NCBI GenBank assembly: GCA_016125475.1
Contig: WGLR01000013.1
Location: 1-64,000 of the forward strand
Direction: 5' to 3'
Length of the DNA stretch: 64,000 bases
Origin: Betaproteobacteria bacterium
GTDB lineage: Bacteria > Pseudomonadota > Gammaproteobacteria > Burkholderiales > Ga0077523
Both the position numbers and the translations under genes were made by a program. How positions within the stretch are numbered: the first letter of the stretch is position 1; each line of letters begins with the position of its first letter. Positions 26,456-36,589 of the stretch are shown here, one piece after another. The notes beneath the pieces were generated by a model. It saw nothing but the letters and a program-made list of their open reading frames with translations, made no database searches and had not been told where the DNA came from.

Positions 26456-27634
26456 TCAACGCTCGACGGCCAGCGCAACACCCATTCCGCCGCCGATGCA
26501 GAGGCTCGCGAGACCCGTTTTCGCGTCGCGCCGAGCCATTTCGTGCAGCAGCGTCACGAGAATCCGGCAGCCGCTCGCCCCGATGGGGTGGCCGATCGCG
26601 ATCGCGCCGCCATTCACGTTGACGCGTGAGGTGTCCCAGCCCATGTCCCGGTTCACCGCGATCGCCTGCGCGGCGAAGGCCTCGTTGATCTCCATGAGAT
26701 CGATGCCGGTCGGCGCCCATCCGGCCTTCGACAGACAGAGCTTGCTTGCCGGCACGGGGCCCATGCCCATGATCTTCGGGTCCACACCGGCGGAGGCGTA
26801 GGCCCGCACCTTCGCAAGAGGTTGCAGACCGAGGGACTTCGCCTTGGCCGCGGACATCATCATGACGGCGGCGGCGCCATCGTTGATCCCCGACGCATTG
26901 CCCGCCGTGACGGTACCTTCCTTGTCGAAGGCGGGCCGCAGTGCCGCGAGCGCCTCCACGGTCGTGCCCGGCTTGGGGTATTCGTCCGTGTCGAACACGA
27001 GCGCGGGGCCCTTGCGCTGGGGAATCTCCACGCCGACGATCTCGTCCCGGAATCGCCCCGCCTTCTGGGCTGCCTCGGCCTTCTGCTGGGAGGTCGCCGC
27101 GAACTCGTCCTGCTCCTGGCGGCTCACGCCCCACTGCCGCGCGACGTTCTCGGCGGTGACGCCCATGTGATACTGGTTGTAGGCATCCCAGAGGCCGTCG
27201 ACGATCATGGAGTCGACGAGCTTCGTGTCGCCCATCCGGAATCCGTCACGGGAATTCTGCAGGACGTGCGGGGCCATGCTCATGTTCTCCTGCCCCCCCG
27301 CGATGACGATCTCCGCGTCGCCGGCCTTGATGGCCTGCGCGGCGAGATGGGTTGCCTTGAGCCCCGATCCACACACCTTGTTGATCGTCATGGCGGGCAC
27401 CATGTCGGGGAGCCCGGCATGGATCGCCGCCTGACGTGCGGGGTTCTGTCCCGCTCCTGCTGCCAGCACCTGTCCCATCAGGACCTCGCTCACTGCCTCC
27501 GGCTTCACGCCGGTCCGTTCGAGCAGGGCCTTGATGACGACCGATCCCAGCAGAGCAGCCGGAGTCTTCGCGAGACTTCCGCCGAATTTCCCCACGGCCG
27601 TGCGCACGGCACCTACGATAACGACCTCATCCAT
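26456..27634 (-). CDS. Acetyl-CoA acetyltransferase (thiolase), PhaA/AtoB-like
   Basis: From ATG 27634 (GGAGA upstream) the protein has 392 residues, the usual thiolase II length. Catalytic motifs [25 protein letters not shown] and NEAFAAQ are intact, and [18 protein letters not shown] is the standard N-terminus. Tetrameric thiolases of this type make acetoacetyl-CoA, the first step of PHA synthesis. Its promoter region holds the same palindromic box as the phasin promoter, linking it to granule metabolism. No phaB or phaC gene is in the window. The downstream thiolase is probably in the same operon. Confidence 0.94.
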   Translation of the reverse strand: MDEVVIVGAVRTAVGKFGGSLAKTPAALLGSVVIKALLERTGVKPEAVSEVLMGQVLAAGAGQNPARQAAIHAGLPDMVPAMTINKVCGSGLKATHLAAQAIKAGDAEIVIAGGQENMSMAPHVLQNSRDGFRMGDTKLVDSMIVDGLWDAYNQYHMGVTAENVARQWGVSRQEQDEFAATSQQKAEAAQKAGRFRDEIVGVEIPQRKGPALVFDTDEYPKPGTTVEALAALRPAFDKEGTVTAGNASGINDGAAAVMMMSAAKAKSLGLQPLAKVRAYASAGVDPKIMGMGPVPASKLCLSKAGWAPTGIDLMEINEAFAAQAIAVNRDMGWDTSRVNVNGGAIAIGHPIGASGCRILVTLLHEMARRDAKTGLASLCIGGGMGVALAVER

Positions 27635-27698
27635 GACCGGATTCTCCTTTGCGTCCTCGAGCACCCGGTGCGAACGACTCGTGCCGGGTGTCTGCGTG

Positions 27699-27751
27699 TT
27701 GCACTGCAAGATGCCTTGGCAAGTCTACGCTTCCGGTCCGTTTCCTGTCGA
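27699..27751 (-). promoter_or_regulatory. Thiolase promoter with TTGCACTGCAA operator box
   Basis: On the minus strand TCGACA (plus 27746-27751) and TAGACT (plus 27722-27727) are 18 bases apart and form a reasonable sigma-70 promoter. TTGCACTGCAA lies at 27699-27709, 12 bases past the -10 and 65 bases before ATG 27634. Sequence and spacing closely repeat the phasin arrangement at 22380-22427. Confidence 0.65.
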
Positions 27752-27803
27752 GCGCGGGACAGCCCTGGAGGCGGTGCAGCATTCGGGAAAACGTTCTGGA
27801 AAA

Positions 27804-28220
27804 TCAATCGTCCACGTCTTGCAGGCGGTCGAGCTCCCGACGTGCCTTCTTGGTAGGGCGGCCGCGGTGGAGCGGATTCGCCGGTCGCTCGGCGCGGATC
27901 CGGGCTGCCAGCGTCTCCCGCGCGACCCGGCTCTCCTCGCTCTCGACATAGAGCTTGCGTGCCTCGGGCGCGGGCCCGCGACGGTCGGACAGCGCGCACA
28001 CGGTGATCGACCACTGGTACGGCCCGATCCGGACGGAAAGCTGGTCTCCGACTTTCAGCGCGCGGGCCGGCTTGACGCGCTCGCCGCCGACCTGCACCTT
28101 CCCGCCCTCGACCGCAGTGGAGGCCAGCGAACGGGTCTTGAAGAACCGTGCCGCCCAGAGCCACTTGTCGATCCGCACGCGCGCTTCGTCTGCGGGTGTC
28201 ACCGATACGCCTCCGACCAT
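27804..28220 (-). CDS. hslR: Heat-shock protein 15, S4-domain RNA-binding protein
   Basis: From ATG 28220 the protein has 138 residues, near the 133 of E. coli Hsp15. The S4 domain is at the N-terminus (RIDKWLWAARFFKTRSLA, then GGKVQVGGERVKPARALKVGD), followed by a basic tail (GRPTKKARRELDRL). Hsp15 binds free 50S subunits carrying a stalled nascent chain and moves the tRNA back to the P site. It lies 62 bases downstream of hslO, the conserved pairing. Confidence 0.93.
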   Translation of the reverse strand: MVGGVSVTPADEARVRIDKWLWAARFFKTRSLASTAVEGGKVQVGGERVKPARALKVGDQLSVRIGPYQWSITVCALSDRRGPAPEARKLYVESEESRVARETLAARIRAERPANPLHRGRPTKKARRELDRLQDVDD

Positions 28221-28282
28221 CTGCCTGCCGTTGCGCAGCCGCCCGACACCATCGTTCGCGTGGGGCGGCTCGCCCGGTCCCG

Positions 28283-29152
28283 TCAATGTCTGGTGCTGCC
28301 TGCCTGTGTCTGGAGATCGGAGGCGAACACCTGCTCCGCGTCCACCGTGTCGAACACGTATCGCTTGTGGCAGAACTCGCATGTCACCTCGACCTTGCCG
28401 CGTTCGTCCAGGATCGAGCGGACTTCGTCACGGCCGAGCGTGCGCAGCATGCCGGTCACGCGTTCGCGCGAGCACGAGCACCTGAACGCGAGGGGAGAAG
28501 CCTCGAACACACGGACGTCCTCCTCGTGGAAGAGGCGCCGGATGAGCTCGCGCGCGGGCAGGCGCAGCAACTCGTTTTCGGACACGGTCGCGCCGAGATG
28601 CGTGACCCGGTTCCAGGCGTCTTCGTCGGCGCCTTCCATCGAGGGCATCTTCTGCAGGAGCATGCCTGCCGCCTGCCGATCGTCGCAGGCGAGCCAGAGC
28701 CTCGTTTCGAGCTGTTCGGATTTCTGCATGTAGTGCTCCAGGACGGCGGCGACCGTGTCGCCTTCCAGCTCGACCACTCCCTGGTAGGGCTGCCCGCCGT
28801 CTCCCGGGACGAGGGAAATCACGAAGCGCCCCGTGCCGAGCAGTCCGTGCAGGGTGGATTCCTCGAGGTCGCCCTGCCATTTCGCGGTCGCGCGAAGCGT
28901 GCCCTCGCTGTTCACCTCTACGACGACCAGGGTGACGGGGCCGCTTCCCTGCATCTGCATCACGAGTGCGCCGTCGAACTTCAGGGTGGACGACAGCAGG
29001 GCTCCCGCCGCCATGAGCTCTCCGAGCAGTGCCCTGAGCGCCGGGGGGTAGTCGTGACGTTCGAGCACGGCACGCCACGTGGCATCGAGATGAACCAGAT
29101 GCCCTCTCACCGGGGTCATCTCGAAGACGAATCGCTGCAATGAGTCATTCAC
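28283..29152 (-). CDS. hslO: Redox-regulated chaperone Hsp33
   Basis: The 289-residue protein has the Hsp33 fold, with the C-terminal redox switch formed by CSCS and CEFC, the four zinc-binding cysteines (CxC, then about 30 residues, then CxxC). MNDSLQRFVFEM and VRGHLVHLDATWRAVLERHDYP are typical of the N-terminus. Oxidative stress releases zinc and activates its holdase function. It precedes hslR in the same direction, so the two form a heat and oxidative stress operon. Confidence 0.97.
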   Translation of the reverse strand: MNDSLQRFVFEMTPVRGHLVHLDATWRAVLERHDYPPALRALLGELMAAGALLSSTLKFDGALVMQMQGSGPVTLVVVEVNSEGTLRATAKWQGDLEESTLHGLLGTGRFVISLVPGDGGQPYQGVVELEGDTVAAVLEHYMQKSEQLETRLWLACDDRQAAGMLLQKMPSMEGADEDAWNRVTHLGATVSENELLRLPARELIRRLFHEEDVRVFEASPLAFRCSCSRERVTGMLRTLGRDEVRSILDERGKVEVTCEFCHKRYVFDTVDAEQVFASDLQTQAGSTRH

Positions 29153-29272
29153 CAGACTTTCTCCATCTGCCAGGACGGCGTGGACAGGGCGGCCGATCGG
29201 CCCTGCGACATTCCCGTCCGGCTGCTCTCCGATGATTCTGCCGGCACCGGCCCGCCAGCTCGCACAGGGCGG

Positions 29273-30895
29273 TCAGCGCCGCGCCTCCTCGTGACGGTAG
29301 AGACGATACCGCTCGCGGTCGTCTCCGGCCCGATGTCCCGTCCAGACCAGCTTCCAGGGGCCGGTCATCACCCCCTCGCTCTGCGTTCCTTCGACCAGCA
29401 GGAAGTCGCAATCGTCCGCGCGGTGCCCGCTTTCCACGCGGGCGGTTTCTATCCCCGCGAAATACTGCAGCAGCGCGCGTTGCGACTCCCCGAGCGACAG
29501 GCTCGCGATGCAACCGTGGTTCCGCGGCAGCGCTGTCTCCAGCGATTCGACGACAGGTCGATAGGACTTGGCGTTGTCGATCCAGCCGACCATCAGGAAC
29601 ATGAGGGTCGCCCAGAACGCCGTCGCGCCGGCGGCCCATGTCACGAAAGGACGCTCCGGCGAGCGTCGGACGTTGAACAGCGCGAGGATCCAGCACGCAA
29701 CGACGATCACGGACGCGATGATCAGCAGCGGGTGCACGGAGGGGGCATACCCCGGTTCCATGTCGGCCATGTGTCGGGATACGCGCTCGGGCACGCCGAA
29801 TTCGACTGCCGAGAAGTAGAACCAGACGACCGCGATGAAGAACAGGAAGAATGCGATGCCGAACCAGAAATACGCGTTGATGGCTCCACGGCGGAGGTCC
29901 GGGATGCCGGAGACCGTGAGCAGCACCAGCGGTACCAGCAGCGGCAGCGCGAACAACTCGCGCTTGTCGTGCGCGATCGACAGGACGAGCAGCGTCGTCA
30001 CGAACATGACGACGGGAATCGCGAGGCCGCGGTCGGTGCGCAGCCTGTCACGCCCTGCCCAGAGCGCCCAGAGCGCGAACGGCAGCACGGGCCACGCGAA
30101 CCACGGCAGCACGTCGAGGTAATAGGCGAACGTTCCCTGGCCAGCACCCGGAAGGTAGGACCAGAAGCTGCCCACCTGGTGTATCCAGAACCATTCCCGG
30201 AACAGCGACGCGTCGTGGACGTACAGCGCGACCGGCCAGATCAGGAGCCACGGAAGGGACACCAGTGCCGACAGAGCGGCGAACCGGAGATACCGCCTGT
30301 CGCGGAACGACGGCGAGAGCCAAGGCAGAAGCGGCACGGAGAGGACCAGGGGCAATGCGCTGAAGATGCCGCGGGACAGAAACGCGATGCCCACCCCGCA
30401 TCCGAGGGAAAGTACCGCCAGCGGGCGCGCTGTCCCCCACGCGGCGAAACCGTACGCTGCCAGTGCGTAGCCCGCGAGCAGCGCGTTGTCGGGAATGAGC
30501 TGGTGTGCCGGCTGCACGATGCCCACGCACCCCAGCAGGAGGAGGGGAGCGAGCCAGCCGCGCCCGCGGTAGAGGCGGTTCGTGGTGGCGGCGATCACGG
30601 CAAAAGTGAGTGCCCCGTAGGCCACGTTCACGAGGCGGGCAGCGTCGGGGATGGTGAGCGGGGGGGAGAACGCACGTGCCGCCATGGCGGCGGTCCAGTG
30701 ATAGAACGGCGGATGGCGCAGGAACACTTCGCCGGCGAGATGCGGGACCAGCCAGTTTCCCGACACGAGCATCTCGTACACGACACCGAAGACGTAGGCC
30801 TCCTCGGGCTTCCAGGGATCGCGCCCGAGCAGACCGGGAAGCATCCATAGGAGGCACACCGCGCAGACGACCAGCGCACGCCGCTGCTCCAGCAT
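29273..30895 (-). CDS. ArnT/GT39-like membrane glycosyltransferase
   Basis: The start is uncertain: ATG 30895 (MLEQRRALVV, GAAG upstream) gives 540 residues, and ATG 30940 would add 15 residues. About 11-12 hydrophobic helices fill residues 1-440, and a soluble C-terminal domain follows. The first periplasmic loop has GRDPWKPEEAYVFG, where the acidic residues correspond to the catalytic Asp/Glu of ArnT and protein O-mannosyltransferases, and RHPPFYHWTAAM is also characteristic. Such enzymes move sugars from polyprenyl phosphate to lipid A or other acceptors. No undecaprenyl sugar genes are nearby, so donor and acceptor are unknown. Confidence 0.85.
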   Translation of the reverse strand: MLEQRRALVVCAVCLLWMLPGLLGRDPWKPEEAYVFGVVYEMLVSGNWLVPHLAGEVFLRHPPFYHWTAAMAARAFSPPLTIPDAARLVNVAYGALTFAVIAATTNRLYRGRGWLAPLLLLGCVGIVQPAHQLIPDNALLAGYALAAYGFAAWGTARPLAVLSLGCGVGIAFLSRGIFSALPLVLSVPLLPWLSPSFRDRRYLRFAALSALVSLPWLLIWPVALYVHDASLFREWFWIHQVGSFWSYLPGAGQGTFAYYLDVLPWFAWPVLPFALWALWAGRDRLRTDRGLAIPVVMFVTTLLVLSIAHDKRELFALPLLVPLVLLTVSGIPDLRRGAINAYFWFGIAFFLFFIAVVWFYFSAVEFGVPERVSRHMADMEPGYAPSVHPLLIIASVIVVACWILALFNVRRSPERPFVTWAAGATAFWATLMFLMVGWIDNAKSYRPVVESLETALPRNHGCIASLSLGESQRALLQYFAGIETARVESGHRADDCDFLLVEGTQSEGVMTGPWKLVWTGHRAGDDRERYRLYRHEEARR

Positions 30896-30956
30896 CGACG
30901 CAACTTCTTCGAAGCGTAGCTTTTGGGCTCCGAGGATCATCGGGGGACGATAAACG

Positions 30957-30984
30957 AAAAAGGCAGCCTCTGGCTGCCTTCTTT
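30957..30984 (-). terminator. Rho-independent terminator of rpmE2
   Basis: AGGCAGCC (30961-30968) and GGCTGCCT (30972-30979) form a perfect eight-pair stem with a three-base loop. On the minus strand it is followed by TTTTTCG, so it ends the L31 gene lying just above it. On the plus strand the tail is TCTTTCC, weaker. Confidence 0.88.
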
Positions 30985-31008
30985 CCGGGTGGAAACGGGG
31001 CCTTGTCG

Positions 31009-31275
31009 CTACTTCGCGACTTTCGGGCTGCGACTGTAGCGCTGGCGGAACTTCTCGACGCGACCCGCGGTGTCCACGATCTTCTGCTTGCCCGTGTAGA
31101 ACGGGTGCGAAGCGGAAGAGATCTCGATGCGGATCACCGGATACTCCTTGCCGTCTTCCCACTTCATCGTCTCGCGATTCCTGGTTTCGATCGTCGAGCG
31201 GGTGAGAAACGAGAAATTCGCACCGGCGTCGTGGAAGATGACTTCCCTGTACTGGGGGTGAATGCCTTCCTTCAT
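31009..31275 (-). CDS. rpmE2: 50S ribosomal protein L31 type B
   Basis: The 88-residue protein begins [16 protein letters not shown] and has [20 protein letters not shown] near the middle and a basic tail. It lacks the CxxC zinc motifs of the A type, so it is the C-minus L31B, often induced by zinc shortage under Zur control. ATG 31275 has AGGAAAA upstream. No Zur box was recognised. A terminator follows, and the rho gene is 249 bases upstream on the same strand. Confidence 0.97.
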   Translation of the reverse strand: MKEGIHPQYREVIFHDAGANFSFLTRSTIETRNRETMKWEDGKEYPVIRIEISSASHPFYTGKQKIVDTAGRVEKFRQRYSRSPKVAK

Positions 31276-31524
31276 GGCAGTTTTCCTAATCAGTGGGGGC
31301 GATTTCCGACCGCCCTGGCGAGACGAAATTGTGTACGGGGTTCCCGGTGCGGCGGTTGCATCGCTGCAGACGGCCGACCAAAGAACCGGCGATTATCCTC
31401 AGAACAGGCACTTGCGGCAAGAGCGACGTGACGAACGACGCGGGATCGTGACCGTCACGGCGTGGCGTGACCGGATCCCTCCGGTCCGCCATGGCCGGCG
31501 GCAACCGTCCCGCTGCCGGGGGGG

Positions 31525-32784
<1,260 letters not shown>

Positions 32785-32950
32785 GGACACGCCTGACGGG
32801 TTGCGGGGAGGCTGGGCCTGGGAGGCCTTGTGGTGCTTCGAGGACTGCCGGTGACCGCCGCCCTTGTTGTGCTGAGGCGGGGCGGTCTGTTCCTTCGTCG
32901 TAACTTGTTCGGCAGATGTATCCGGGAGACCACTCGTGACGCTTACGGAC

Positions 32951-33280
<330 letters not shown>

Positions 33281-33475
33281 CGGCTGGAGTCTCGGGAACT
33301 TTATGGAAACCGGCGCTCCGGACGGAGCGATCGGGAGAGGTAGGCGAATGCTAGCCCAAATTAGAAGCCGTTGAAAAGGCGCATCGTTTACAATCGCGCC
33401 CCTCGTGCCTGATTTTTTCGGCACGTAGTGCAAGAAACAGACCCGCCCCAGAAAGGAACCGGACGCTAGAAGACT
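33281..33475. promoter_or_regulatory. Divergent trxA / fdxA intergenic region
   Basis: TACAAT at 33389-33394 could be the -10 for the ferredoxin gene, but no good -35 sits 16-18 bases before it. In the ferredoxin leader CGTGCC (33404-33409) and GGCACG (33420-33425) form an inverted repeat around a T-rich loop, which may be a regulator site or a leader hairpin. Confidence 0.4.
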
Positions 33476-33799
33476 ATGGCCTATGTCGTGACCGAGAGCT
33501 GTATCAAGTGCAAATATACCGATTGCGTGGACGTCTGCCCCGTCGACTGCTTCAGGGAAGGGCCGAACTTCCTGGTCATCGATCCCGACGAATGCATCGA
33601 TTGTACGCTCTGCGTGGCAGAGTGTCCGGTCGAGGCAATCTTCGCAGAAGACGACGTCCCGGTGGACCAGCGCGAATTCATCGCCCTGAACAAGGAACTC
33701 GCTGCGGACTGGCAGCCCATCATCGAGAAGAAGGATGCACTTCCCGATGCGGACGACTGGAAGGACAAGAAGGACAAGCTCAAGTACCTGGAGCGATGA
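33476..33799 (+). CDS. fdxA: 7Fe ferredoxin FdxA
   Basis: The 107-residue protein begins [25 protein letters not shown] and has [15 protein letters not shown] in the second half. The cysteine spacing (C9, with C17, C21, C25 and the second CxxCxxCxxxCP) fits a [3Fe-4S][4Fe-4S] ferredoxin of the FdxA type. The C-terminal 45 residues are helical and acidic/lysine-rich, as in relatives. It ends immediately before the AddB-like start codon, so read-through transcription is likely, but a functional link to DNA repair is not established. Confidence 0.95.
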   Translation: MAYVVTESCIKCKYTDCVDVCPVDCFREGPNFLVIDPDECIDCTLCVAECPVEAIFAEDDVPVDQREFIALNKELAADWQPIIEKKDALPDADDWKDKKDKLKYLER

Positions 33800-36589
33800 A
33801 TGACCGGGCCCGAGGGCCCGGTGCATCACGGTGTTCCCGGCCGCATCGAGCCCTCGGGCGTTCCGGAACACGTGTCGGTCGGAATCGCGAATCCGCTGCA
33901 GGCGATGGCGGACCGGATCGTCGGGCGACACCGGCAGGAATGTCCCGACCTGTCGCGGCTGACCCTCGTCGTGCCGTCGGTTCTCCTCGCGACCGATCTG
34001 GCGAGATGCCTGAGCCGGGCCGCACGACAGGACACCCTGCTCCTGCCGCGGATCACGACGTTCGCGTCGCTCGCGCGGGAGGCTCCAGTCGCCGGCGAAC
34101 CGGTTCCGGATTCGCGACGTGAACTCGTCCTGTACGACGTGCTGCGACGGCAGGGGCTCGTCGACCGCGTCAATCTCTGGTCTGCCGCACGCGAACTGCG
34201 TCGCCTGATCGACGAACTGACTTCCTTCGAAGTTCCGCTGGCCACCTCGGTGGAAGAATTCTCGACACTCGTCGAGCGCGCCTACGGCGCGCGGACGCGC
34301 GCGGCCATTCGTTTCGAGGCGCGCGTCGTCTACGAAGCGTGGCGACATCTCACTGGCGAGCAGGACGCTGCCTACCGCTACCAGGCCGGTCTCGCGCACG
34401 CCGCCGCCCGTGCATCCGGACCGCTCTACGTCCTCGACGCCGGTGACATGCGTCCCGTGGAGGCGGCATTCGCGCGAGCCTGGGCCGCACGCGGCCCGGT
34501 GTGCCTCGTGAATGCCTCGTCCCGTCCGGATGCCGGTCAGGCGGGTGTGCCCGGGATTCTCTCGGCGGCCTGGCCAGAGACGCCGGATCCGTCCGCGCCG
34601 CTCCGGACCCGCGCGGCCGCGCTGCGGGCGACGCTCCCGTCCTCGGCGCTCGCGGAGCGCCTCGCACTGTTCGGGGCGCCGACACTCGAGGCACACGCCG
34701 CGGCAGCCGAGCTCAGGATCCGCGCCTGGCTCGCGGAAGGCGTTGGCCGCATCGCGGTCGTCGCCGTGGACCGGGTGGCCGCCCGCCGCCTTCGCGCGCT
34801 GCTCGAGCGCGCAGGAATCCTCGTGCAGGACGAGACCGGATGGGCACTCTCGACCGTGGCCGCCGCGACCGTCGTCGCGCGCTGGCTCGACTGCACCGGT
34901 GACCGGTTCCACCATCGGGATCTGCTGGATCTGCTCAAGTCTCCCTACGTGCTCTCCGACATGGGGGCGGAAGGGCGAAAGCACTTCGTGTGGCGCGTCG
35001 AGACCCTGCTGAGGAAGGCCAATCTCGTGCGCGGACTCGATGCCCTGGCGGCGATCGCGTCGGATGAACCGGATGCGCGCGAGCTCCTGGCCGGCATCGA
35101 CCGGCTTCGCGGTGCCGCGGCGGCAATGCCGCGAGGCGACGAGTCGCCCGGGCGGTGGGTCGGCGATCTCACGGACGCCCTCGAGACCCTGGGGATCGTC
35201 GCCGGCCTCGGGGAGGATGCGGCCGGCCAGCAGGTCCTCGAACATCTCCAGCGACTCCGTGACGAGGTGGCAGGCAGTCACGTACGTCTCGATTTCGGTG
35301 AATTCCGGCGCTGGCTCGACGGGGAACTCGAATCGGCCCTCTTCCGTGACCGGGACATCCGGAGTCCCGTCGTGTTCACGCATCTCCACGCCACACGCCT
35401 GCGGACGTTCGATGCCGTCCTCGTCCTGGGTGCGGACATGCGCAGCCTCCCCGGCAAGGGCTTGCCCGGGGCCTTTCTGAACGACGCCGTCCGGCGCGAA
35501 CTCGGCCTGCCCGGGCGCGCCGAGCAGGTCGCGCGGGAGCGCGAGACGCTCGCGATGCTCATCGCGTCGGCAGGGCGGGCATTCGTGACCTGGCAGAACC
35601 GGCAGGACTCCGAGCCCGTGGCGGCAAGTCCCTGGCTGGACGTTCTCGACACCCTTCACAGGGAAGCCTACGGGGCCGGGCTCCGCACGGACGACTGGGG
35701 CCGTCTGGTCGGTGCCGCCGCGTTGCGTCCCGCGAACCCCGCACCGCTGCCGTCACCGGCCGGACCCCCCGCCCCGTCGGCCCCGATGCTGATCCCCGAA
35801 GACGTGTCCGTGTCTGCGTACGGCACGATGATCGGCTGTCCGTACCGGTTCTACGCGAGCCACGCACTGCGTCTCGACGACCTGGACGAAATCCGGGACG
35901 AGATCGAGAAGCGCGACTACGGGGATCTCCTGCATCGCGTGCTGCATGCCTTTCATCGGGAGGTTCCGCGCGTTTCCGATCTCGATCGTGACGCGGCGGA
36001 GGCGAGGCTCGTGCGGATCACGGACGACGTGTTCGGTCGGGCCGCGACACGCAATCATCTCGCCCATGCCTGGGCACAACGCTGGCGCAAGTGCATCGGT
36101 GCCTACCTCGACTTCCAGTGTGCACGGGAGGCGCAGGGCTGGGCGTGGCTCGACGGCGAGGTACGCAGCGAGGTCGCCATCGATCTCCCCGGAAGCCGGG
36201 TCGTCCGGCTGCGCGGAAGACTGGACCGTGTCGATGCCAGGCCGGAGGCCTCCGGACGCTCGCTTGCCGTGCTGGACTACAAGACGTCGGACAAGCGGAA
36301 GCTGCGCGCACGTCTCGACGACGGCGACGACGTGCAGCTGCGCTCCTATCTGCTGCTGCGCGGCGATGCGGAACACGCTGCGTACGTGACCATCGACAAC
36401 ACGGCCGTGGATTGCGTCGACGTGCCCGGGGACGCGGTCGGGGAGGCCGCACGCGAAGTCGGGCGCCTGCGCGCGGTGTTCACCGCGGCACTGGACGGCG
36501 CGGGGCTCCCCGCGAACGGGAGCGAGGAGACCTGCCGCTGGTGCGCGATGCGGGCGCTGTGCCGGCGGGACTACTGGAGTGACGCATGA
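33800..36589 (+). CDS. addB: AddB-like PD-(D/E)XK nuclease / inactivated helicase subunit
   Basis: The 929-residue protein starts at ATG 33800 directly after the fdxA stop. The N-terminal half has a superfamily 1 helicase-like organisation without a Walker A motif, as in proteobacterial AddB and RecC. The C-terminus holds a nuclease domain: [20 protein letters not shown], and a cysteine set, one in [14 protein letters not shown] and three in [10 protein letters not shown], matching the iron-sulfur staple of AddB nucleases. AddAB processes double-strand DNA ends for RecA loading. It overlaps the helicase subunit gene by four bases (ATGA), a tight coupling. Confidence 0.88.
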   Translation: MTGPEGPVHHGVPGRIEPSGVPEHVSVGIANPLQAMADRIVGRHRQECPDLSRLTLVVPSVLLATDLARCLSRAARQDTLLLPRITTFASLAREAPVAGEPVPDSRRELVLYDVLRRQGLVDRVNLWSAARELRRLIDELTSFEVPLATSVEEFSTLVERAYGARTRAAIRFEARVVYEAWRHLTGEQDAAYRYQAGLAHAAARASGPLYVLDAGDMRPVEAAFARAWAARGPVCLVNASSRPDAGQAGVPGILSAAWPETPDPSAPLRTRAAALRATLPSSALAERLALFGAPTLEAHAAAAELRIRAWLAEGVGRIAVVAVDRVAARRLRALLERAGILVQDETGWALSTVAAATVVARWLDCTGDRFHHRDLLDLLKSPYVLSDMGAEGRKHFVWRVETLLRKANLVRGLDALAAIASDEPDARELLAGIDRLRGAAAAMPRGDESPGRWVGDLTDALETLGIVAGLGEDAAGQQVLEHLQRLRDEVAGSHVRLDFGEFRRWLDGELESALFRDRDIRSPVVFTHLHATRLRTFDAVLVLGADMRSLPGKGLPGAFLNDAVRRELGLPGRAEQVARERETLAMLIASAGRAFVTWQNRQDSEPVAASPWLDVLDTLHREAYGAGLRTDDWGRLVGAAALRPANPAPLPSPAGPPAPSAPMLIPEDVSVSAYGTMIGCPYRFYASHALRLDDLDEIRDEIEKRDYGDLLHRVLHAFHREVPRVSDLDRDAAEARLVRITDDVFGRAATRNHLAHAWAQRWRKCIGAYLDFQCAREAQGWAWLDGEVRSEVAIDLPGSRVVRLRGRLDRVDARPEASGRSLAVLDYKTSDKRKLRARLDDGDDVQLRSYLLLRGDAEHAAYVTIDNTAVDCVDVPGDAVGEAAREVGRLRAVFTAALDGAGLPANGSEETCRWCAMRALCRRDYWSDA

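Noticed and set aside
29191-29202. Perfect palindrome GGCCGATCGGCC in the gap between hslO and the glycosyltransferase gene
   Set aside because: No T-run or paired partner is nearby, and a 12-base GC palindrome is expected by chance in this base composition.
29180-30850. Plus-strand open frame of about 556 codons opposite the glycosyltransferase gene
   Set aside because: The predicted protein is charged and repetitive without domains, while the minus strand has clear membrane helices and ArnT-like motifs.
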